Assembly (NCBI GenBank): GCA_905221605.1
Contig: CAJNDS010002387.1
Span: 1-64,000 of the forward strand
Reading direction: 5' to 3'
Source: Symbiodinium natans
Lineage: Eukaryota > Sar > Dinophyceae > Suessiales > Symbiodiniaceae
Length of the DNA stretch: 64,000 bases
Position numbers and translations under genes: made by a program. The stretch's first letter is position 1; every line of letters begins with the position of its first letter. Positions 57,345 to 64,000 of this stretch are shown one piece after another. A model generated the notes under the pieces. It did not search any database. It saw nothing but the letters and a program-made list of their open reading frames with translations, and had not been told where the DNA came from.

Positions 57345-59260
57345 AATCGCGGCTTCATCGTGCTCGGTGAGGCGGTGGATTCCGGGATGCGTGCGGCGGC
57401 CCTGCAAAGACTGACGGAGGGGCACCGTTCAACGATTGCTGCGTTTACCGGTGCTGAGTCTGGAGTGAGGGTGTGGGGTTAAGGATTTAGGCTTTAGGGT
57501 TGAGGGTTGAAGGTTAGGTTCAGGGTACTTATAACCCCAATGCAAACTGTACTATAATCATAAGCCCCCGAAGTCACCTAAGTAGGTTATAGGTAGACAT
57601 TATAGTTGTGGTTGTAAGTACCCATGAACCTCCAAGTGCACTCTCTCCGCTTCAACTCTAAACCCAAAACCCTAAACCCTAAACCCGAATCCCTAAACCC
57701 TAAACCCTCAACCCTAAACCCTAAACCCTAAACCCTAAACCCTAAACCCTAAACCCTAAACCCTAAACCCCAAACCAAGGTTGGAGTGCTCCTGCCCTCC
57801 TGAGCTCCTCGCTGGGAGCCTCGGGGCCGTTCTTGAGTGTGAAGGGGAAGAGGACTTGGAGGTTCATGTGGGCATACCTTGTAAGTGGGTTTAGGGTTTA
57901 GGGTTTAGGGTTTAGGGTTTAGCGATACTCGTACTGTGGGGCGTGTTAGGGGTTTGGGGGCTTTAGTGTTCTGTCGTGGAGGCCTTTTTAGGGTGCGCGT
58001 AGCACCCCACCCCCCGCCCACCCCCGCCCCCCAACCCCCACACGCCCGCGAAAAATGAGCCGGGAGTCCAAACCCGCAAACCCTGAACAAGCCCAAAACG
58101 CATCATAAACACCAAAAATGAAAGCGTCACAATACGGGCCCGAGCTTTTGAGGTTCCCACGATTGTGACGTGTTCTGGGATTTAGGGACTTAGAGGGTTT
58201 CGGGGTTGGGTGGTTTGGGGGTTTTCTGGGTTTGGGTTAGACAGGGTGAAAGGCTCATAGCTACACAGCCTCCTGTTAAAGACTGCAGGCAGAACCCTAA
58301 ACCCTAAACCCTAAACCCTAAACCCTAAACCCTAAACCCTAAACCCTAAACCCTGAACTTCTATTTCACATATACTTTCCAACCTTAAAGGTCTTAAAGG
58401 GCATTGCCATGCCCACTTGATTGTTTACAATGCCCACTTGTTTTTTTTTACCATGCCTGCGGCAAATTTGCCAAAATGCGCTTGCGAAGATGGGCATGGT
58501 CAAGTTTCCGTGGGCATGGTAAATTTCTCCGTGGGCATGGCAAAGTTGGGGGTGGGCATTGGCGATGTACCCACCTCAAAGCTCACCATGCCCACAGAAA
58601 ACTTTACCAAAATGCACTTCGGTGGTCTTTCCGTGGGCATGGACAAGTTTGCCGTGGGCAGAAATATCCCAATATGGAGGGCCTAGTGGGCCTAGGGTTT
58701 AGGGGCCACTGGCCTTGGGCTTTAGGATTTAGTGGCGCGTTTAGGGCTTTAGGATTTACGGGCTACTGGGCCTTGGGCTTTAAGGTTTAGGGCTTAGTGG
58801 GCCTTGGGCTTTAGGGTTTAGGGGCCACTGGCCTTTGGCTTTGTTGCATCCTGAGAATAGTGATGAATTCCGAGTCACTTCAACCAGATCGGCTTCAAAT
58901 CCGTTGCAACTCTATAAATATCACTAAAACACTGTAACATTCACAAAACAATGTTTTAACCGAAAAATCACAGGCCCATAGTGTGACGCACTCTCAAAAA
59001 ACACCGAGCCAGGTCACAGGTATTCGGCCCCGTGGTGGTTGAGCTGGACCCTACACCTGCAACAGGGTTTAGGTTTTGGGGCTTGCGGTTTCGGATTTTG
59101 GGTTTGGGGTTCAGGGTTTCGTAGATTTGGGGGTTTAGGGCTCAGGGGTGGGGGTTCAAAGCTTTTGCAGATCCAGAGCATTGCTGACAATAGTGGATCA
59201 GAAGCCCTACTAGCTGTGGATCAATGCCAAGCCTTTGAGGTTTCGGTTCTGCGAAGTTGA
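57345..59260 (+). CDS. Four-exon 3' gene segment, unknown product
   Basis: Exons 57345-57464 (RGFIVLGEAVDSGMRAAALQ then RLTEGHRSTIAAFTGAESG), 57805-57861 (LLAGSLGAVLECEGEEDLE), 59020-59058 (VFGPVVVELDPTP, GC donor) and 59171-59260 (IQSIADNSGSEALLAVDQCQ then AFEVSVLRS, TGA). All junctions are phase 0, which is strong support. The first intron carries a family B element (57518-57636). The second exon's donor GGAG|GTTCATG lies within a family B end. No family recognised; the start is upstream of what I can place. Confidence 0.6.
57518..57636. mobile_element. Introner-like element, family B
   Basis: Left GGTTCAGGGTACTTATAACC and right GTTGTAAGTACCCATGAACC plus TCCAAG are inverted matches. The element sits in the intron after exon 57345-57464. 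A lone left end (CTTGGAGGTTCATGTGGGC) occurs at 57855-57873, at the 3' edge of the next exon. Confidence 0.75.
58390..58676. repeat. Two-way repeat of GTGGGCATGGnnAA
   Basis: Some 12 copies of GTGGGCATGG or its complement CCATGCCCAC, each next to AAATTTNCC/GGNAAATTT, arranged inverted-direct-inverted-direct. It resembles the 47515-48105 element in design and core (GGGCATGGTCA versus GGGCAAGGTCA). It lies in the intron between 57861 and 59020. Confidence 0.8.
58677..58850. repeat. Higher-order TTTAGGG-derived repeat
   Basis: Four imperfect ~35-bp units (GGGCCACTGGCCTTGGGCTT plus TAGGATTTAG) in which a heptamer is embedded in a longer tandem unit. Unique AT-rich sequence follows to 59019. Confidence 0.75.
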
Positions 59261-59454
59261 AGAGAGCGAAGCCTTGTGAGCCCTGAACTCTGGGGCACCC
59301 AAGACCCAAAACCCTAACCCCTAAACCCCTAAACCCCAAAACCCCTAAACCCCAAAACCCCAAAACCCTGAAACCCTAAACCCCTAAACCCCTAAACCCT
59401 AAACCGGAAGCCCTACGCCCTAAACCCTAAACCCTAAGCCCCAAAACCTTCCAG

Positions 59455-60196
59455 GATTCCCCAGGCGGCCTTGCCGTGGCGTACCGGTCTGAGGTCTGAG
59501 CCGCTTTCCGTGTCTGTTTGGGGCTTTAGCGCTTAGGGTTTAGGGTTGCGGGGTTTAGGGGTTTAGGGGTTTATGGTTTAGGGTCTAGGGTCTAGGGTTT
59601 AGGGTAGGTTTAGGTCAGGTTTAGGGTAGGTTTAGGGTAATTAGGTTTCGGGTTATTCGGGAATTGGGGTTCAGGCTTCAGGCGGGGCATATGACTGCGG
59701 GGCGTCGGGGTTGCGGATGTTGACAGGGCTGGAGTTGGGTGTTGCATCGGGCTGCGCAAGAGCTGCGCAACCGGCTTATGGCCGTTTAGGGTTTAGGTTT
59801 TAGGGTTTAGGGTTTAGGGTTTAGGGTTTGGGGCTTCCTCAACCTAATCCCCCTTACCCTGAAGCATTGGAACGTTCAAGCTGAGTCTAGCCGCACCCTG
59901 GAACGTCGGTTTTCCCCAGGCCCCAGATCGTGGTTTCTTGGCTGTGGGCTTGAAATCCTTAAGCCGTAAACCCTAAACCCTAAACCCGAAACCCTAAACC
60001 CTAAACCCTGAACCCTAAACCCTAAACCCCAAACCCTTAACCCTTAACCCTGAACCCTAAACCCTAAACCCCAGACCCTCGGAACTCAACTGCAAACCTC
60101 AAGCCCCAACTCCCGCGACCCGAAACCCAACCCCTGTCAACTCTCAAGAAGCATCTCCACATCCCGGTGCATCCTTCAGCCGCCAAAGAACTTTAG
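59455..60196 (+). CDS. Four-exon 3' gene segment, unknown product
   Basis: Exons 59455-59493 (DSPGGLAVAYRSE), 59727-59783 (GWSWVLHRAAQELRNRLMA, donor GCC|GTTTAG), 59865 to about 59951 (HWNVQAESSRTLERRFSP; phase 0 if a GA donor near 59952 is used) and 60104-60196 (PQLPRPETQPLSTLKKHLHI, then PVHPSAAKEL, TAG at 60194). All fit phase 0. The 59493-59727 intron is TTTAGGG-derived. No family recognised. Confidence 0.5.
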
Positions 60197-60381
60197 ACCC
60201 TAAACCCCTAAACTCCAAACATGAAAGTCTAAGCCCGAAACTCTAACCCTAAACATGAAAGCCCTAAGACTCTAAACCCGAAACCCTAAACCCCAAACCC
60301 CAAACCCTAAACCCTAAACCCTAAACCCTAAACCCTAATCCTTAGCATCCCGAAGCCCACAACCCCCCAAGAAACATGCAG

Positions 60382-61966
60382 GACCGAGGTGGGACGGGCA
60401 TCCTGATGGGCGCAAGGCGCTCTTCGCAACAAAGGAGTTTAGGGTTTAGGGTTTAGGGTTTAGGGTTCAGGGTTTAGGGTTTAGGGTTTAGGGTTTAGGG
60501 TTGGGGCTTACTTAGGGGTTTAGGGTTTTTAGAGTGTTAGGATTTAGGGTTTAGTGTTTAGGGCTTAGGGCTTAGAGTTTAGGGTTAAGTGCCAACCTTT
60601 TTACCCTTCATGGTTTCTGAGATACCGAGAGATTGACACTAGTTCTGAATAGGGGAATTTGGGAGCTAGGCATCCTACGTCGCTAGGGAGGGAGCCCTAC
60701 CACGCACCACCTTATGACCCTAAAGCACTGAACCACTCAGCCCAGAAACCCTTCTGTAAACCCCAGACCCTCAACCCTCAACCCCAAACCCTCCCAACCC
60801 TCTAACCCTGAACCCCATGAGCCCTCGTAAACCCTAAACCCTAAACCCTAAGCCCTAAACCCTGAACCCTAAACCGTGTAAGCCCTGCAGTGGCATGTGT
60901 GGCCGAGCACCAGGCGCGATGAAAGGAATCGTATCCGGTTCGGCACCCCCAAGACCTTCGCGCACAACCAGGCGGCAGTTTTAGGGTTTAGGGTTTAGGG
61001 TTTAGGGTTTAGGGTTTAGGGTTTAGGGTTTAGGGTTTAGGGTTTAGGGTGAGAGTTACGGGCCTAAGCCCCTTACGAACCCCAATGCTGCTTGGTTGGT
61101 ATGCCACCCAAGAATGCTACAAGGGGCTTTGCAGCTAAAACCCAACTCTGCCAGTAAGTATCGGGGTGGGGCTACAGGAGGGGGTCAGAGAGCGTCGGAA
61201 AGAAGAGCTTGAGGTCCAAGGGCTTAGGGGTTTAGGGCTTAGGGTTCAGAGGGATATATAAGGATGCACCATTGCATCATAGTCCCCAACTTGGGTTCCC
61301 TCTACATTGTTAAGGATGACTGTTGGGCACTTGTGGGGCTTAGGATTAGGTGATGTCTAAGTAGGCTTAGGTCAGGAACATCCGACAGCAGGAAGCTGGA
61401 AACAGGGACTGAGGAAGCTGGAAACAGAGGGTTTAGGGTTCAGGGTTCAGGGTTTAGGGTTTAGGGTTTAGGGGGGCTGTTCGGCTTTAAGAATTCGAGC
61501 AGCTGACAAGCCGCGGAACGCCGTTCAACGGCTCCGGGACACAGTGTGCAGTCCCAACCCGAGAACGAAACAGCTTGGCTCTCCCAAACAGGCCCTTTGC
61601 TCTTATAGTTTGGGGTTTAGGGTCTGTATGATAGAGGCTTTATAGAGAACTTCATAGGGTTTGGGGTACTTTCTTGAAAGGCTGGAGCCCTGTAATCGCA
61701 GGGATTGGGGCTCCCTACACTTTCAACAGCCCGCGCAAACAATCGTCGGAGGCGCAGGGGATGGTGCTCCTCGCGATGCCGGGAAGCCCAAAGGGGGTTC
61801 TCAGGAGTTCAAGGTACCCGAATCCCCTAAATTAGAAGCCCGGACCCAGGCGATGGCTCAAAGGGGGTCTCAGGTTCGGGTGTCACAGGATGACCCACAC
61901 CCCACTTCCGGCAAGGGAGGCAAAAAATCCCAAAAGCCTCTGTTCAGGCGCGACTCTTGGGGGTAG
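60382..61966 (+). CDS. Six-exon gene segment with basic C-terminus
   Basis: Exons 60382-60434 (DRGGTGILMGARRSSQQ), 60891-60977 (WHVWPSTRRDERNRIRFGTP then KTFAHNQAA), 61178-61213 (EGVRERRKEELE), 61376-61430 (EHPTAGSWKQGLRKLETE), 61500-61591 (ADKPRNAVQRLRDTVCSPNP; GC donor) and a terminal exon from about 61730 to 61966 (PAQTIVGGAGDGAPRDAGKP to KKSQKPLFRRDSWG, TAG). Junctions from the second exon on are phase-consistent, including a split Ala codon at 61430/61500. A 15-bp internal repeat (GGAAGCTGGAAACAG) lies in the fourth exon. Highly charged and low in hydrophobics, so likely soluble or disordered; function unknown. Confidence 0.6.
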
Positions 61967-62133
61967 GGGATCCTATGGCTGAAGAGTTTAGGGCTTTGGG
62001 AGCCTTCCTTCGCTGTTGGCTGTATCTGGCTCCCTCCGGTTCGGCAGGAGGTTGTGCTTGGTTTCTTCGTTTAGGGTTTAGGGTTTAGGGTTTAGGGTTT
62101 AGGGTTTAGGGTTTAGAGGCTCTTCGAACTTTC

Positions 62134-62777
62134 ATGAGTTTCTTTGCTGCCTGCACCTTGACTGTCTTCTCTCTCCACATACTGCCTCGGGTAATGAGAG
62201 TCGGAGCCCCAAACCCAGCAAATTTCAACCCCAACCCACAGTCTCAACAAGTACCTAAAATCCACACCCTAAACCCCCAACCCCCTAAACCCCTGAACCC
62301 TAAACCCTACTATTTAGATCCAGAAAGCCCCAAAGTTTGAAAGCACTATGAATTCAAAATCCCCTGCCCCAGGACCGAAATCGTCAGCCCTAAAGGCCTG
62401 TGGAGTTTGCTTAGGGCTTAGGGTTTGGGGTTTGGGGCTTGGCTGTTTTGATCCTTAGACTTCGATATTCGGAACCACTTTGATGAGAAGCCCCAACCGC
62501 CCTAAGCCCCCAAACCCGAACCCCCCAAGCCCCCAACCCAGGCCCAAATAGCCCTTGCAGCCGAACGTGTCTAAACTTCTGTGGGAGTGTGGTGATACAA
62601 ACCCTAAACCCGAAACCCGAAACCCTAAACCCTAAACCCTAAACCCTAAACCCTTACCCCTAACCCCGGACCCTAGCCTTCTACTGCCTGAAGCTCGTGG
62701 TGGTCAATCGGGAGAGCTCGGGGGTTCAAGGCCCGAGTCGCGCGTCGTCATCCTCTTCGCGGATCACATTCCCCTGA
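62134..62777 (+). CDS. Small gene or gene ends, unknown product
   Basis: ATG 62134 opens MSFFAACTLTVFSLHILPR, a hydrophobic signal-like start, with a GTAATG donor at 62191. A terminal exon from 62694 (LVVVNRESSGVQGPSRASSS then SSRITFP, TGA at 62775) is phase-compatible; extending it back to 62677 adds FYCLK in another phase. A 46-residue two-exon product is possible but more exons may exist. Confidence 0.35.
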
Positions 62778-62848
62778 AGGCTTGGGTTAAGGGTTCAGGG
62801 TTCAGGGTTTAGGGTTTAGGGTTTCGGGTTTAGGGTTTGGGATTTAGG

Positions 62849-62936
62849 GTTAGGGTTTCGGGTTTCGGGTTTCGGGTTTCGGGTTTCGGGTTTCGGGTTT
62901 CGGGTTTCGGGTTTCGGGTTTCACGTTTCGGGTTTA
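62849..62936. repeat. Homogeneous TTTCGGG variant array
   Basis: About eleven TTTCGGG units in tandem next to TTTAGGG units, ending five bases before the acceptor region of exon 62945. Similar CCCGAAA runs occur at 28416-28458 and 33730-33752. Confidence 0.9.
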
Positions 62937-62944
62937 GGCAAAAG

Positions 62945-63494
62945 GTTGTTGAGTCTCGTTGCCTTTGGTGGCTGTCCTTCGCAAGAGCAGGCTTTGGGAC
63001 GTTTCCCTAAACACGGTTTAGGGTTTAGGGTTTAGGGTTTAGGGTTTAGGGTTTAGGGTTTAGGGTTTAGGGTTTAGGGTTTAGGGTTTAGGGTTTAGGG
63101 TGTAGGTGTTTAGGTTCGAGTTGCGTGCGCAGCAAAGCTGGAACTGAAGACCGGGACCCATTGGGCCCTGAATCCTATTGTGGTTTAGCGCCTAAACCCT
63201 AAACACTAAACCCTAAACCCTCAACCCTCAACCCTCAACCCTAAACCCTCAACCCTAAACCCTAACCTTATCTGCACCCGAGCCCCATCAACTCTCAAAA
63301 CCCTAGGGTTTAGGGTTCAGGGCTTAGGGCTTAGGGCTTGCCAGTGTCTAGGGTTCTATTGTAAAGGGTTAGGGCTTAGGGCAACGCGTGGCTATCATGT
63401 CCATTGTCTGGCCCGGCAGGGGGCTGCCGAGACAAGCTTCGAAAACGCAAACCCTGATGACCAGTTTGCGGGTGGCTCAGTTCTACCCGGAACC
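62945..63494 (+). CDS. Exon chain near the right edge
   Basis: Exons 62945-62990 (VVESRCLWWLSFARA, GC donor), 63133-63182 (KLELKTGTHWALNPIV, donor GTG|GTTTAG) and 63420 to about 63494 (GAAETSFENANPDDQFAGGS then VLPGT). The first junction splits an Ala codon correctly (G + CA) and the second is phase 0. The gene probably continues past 63775 or the window edge. No family recognised. Confidence 0.5.
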
Positions 63495-63504
63495 CTAAGC
63501 GCTG

Positions 63505-64000
63505 AACCCTAAACCCTAAACCCTAAACCCTAAACCCTAAACCCTAAACCCTAAACCCTAAACCCTAAACCCTAAACCCTAAACCCTAAACCCTAAACCC
63601 TAAACCCTAAACACTAAAACCCTAAACCCTAAACCCTAAACCCTAAACCCTAAACCCTAAACCCTAAACCCTAAACCCTAAACCCTAAACCCTAAACCCT
63701 AAACCCTAAACCCTAAACCCCAAACCCTAAACCCTAAACCCGAAACCCTAAACCCTGAACCCTGAACCCTGAACCCTGACTTCCCTATAAAAAGAGCACG
63801 GCTTCTCGGGTTCCCTAGTCCTCCCTTCACCCGAGGCCCTGAACAAAAAGCCCGCCTGCTTCCTGCAAAGCAGGGGTTTTTGAGGTTTGAAACCCCAAAC
63901 CCTAAACCTCAAACTCCAAAACCCCAAAAGCCAAGCCCCAAACCCTAGCCGCAAACCCCAAACCCCAAACCCCAAAATCCTAAACCCTAAACCCTAAACC
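63505..64000. repeat. Long CCCTAAA array and right edge
   Basis: About 38 CCCTAAA units (63505-63775) with isolated variants, then unique sequence (63780-63890, containing CTATAAAAAG) and degenerate CCCCAAA/CCCTAAA units to the cut edge. No exon is defensible after 63500. Confidence 0.9.

Noticed and set aside
1-64000. CRISPR array or prokaryotic repeat system
   Set aside because: The tandem 7-bp units lack unique spacers, and there are no cas-like genes; the repeats are telomeric heptamers.

Overview
This is nuclear DNA from a eukaryote, most likely a dinoflagellate or close alveolate (inference). Four things point that way: genes broken into many short GC-rich exons; 5' splice sites that include GC and GA as well as GT; every gene model I can build on one strand (+); and huge numbers of plant/alveolate-type telomeric heptamers (TTTAGGG/CCCTAAA) scattered between exons rather than only at an end. 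There are no operons, bacterial signals, CRISPR arrays, or rRNA or tRNA genes.

Layout. 0-12.3 kb: an M28 zinc metallopeptidase gene (5 exons, 806-4599) and an exon chain of an aromatic SWxxYKP-type protein (4709-11353), with introns made largely of telomeric repeat. 12.3-26.6 kb: a non-telomeric, partly AT-rich island. It holds a ~175-bp satellite in two inverted arms, a 735-bp tandem duplication, a minisatellite, two near-identical ~2.2-kb blocks with internal ~200-230-bp repeats, and a tandemly duplicated coding-like fragment. The same GGGTTATA-type degenerate array flanks it on both sides. 26.6-64 kb: telomere-rich gene territory with at least ten more + strand exon chains. The best is a multi-pass membrane protein with a split TIR-like module (36303-41774). 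Others end at 45413, 46301, 49419, 49990, 53658, 54558, 59260, 60196, 61966 and 62777, and one runs toward the right edge.

The main observation is that the telomeric arrays behave as introns. Reading frame and codon phase carry across them. The GT donor is repeatedly the first GT of the array (G|GTTTAGGG). At three arrays the coding target is duplicated on both sides (38, 28 and 12 bp), and splicing at matching points in the two copies restores an uninterrupted protein; a fourth array duplicates an exon edge. Other introns carry short inverted-repeat elements (MITE/introner-like), one family with its donor and acceptor inside its terminal repeats.

Limits: exon calls rest on frame, splice dinucleotides, phase and protein-like composition, with no transcripts or database searches. 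Short exons are tentative, and grouping of exons into genes outside the M28 and TIR-like models is inferred.
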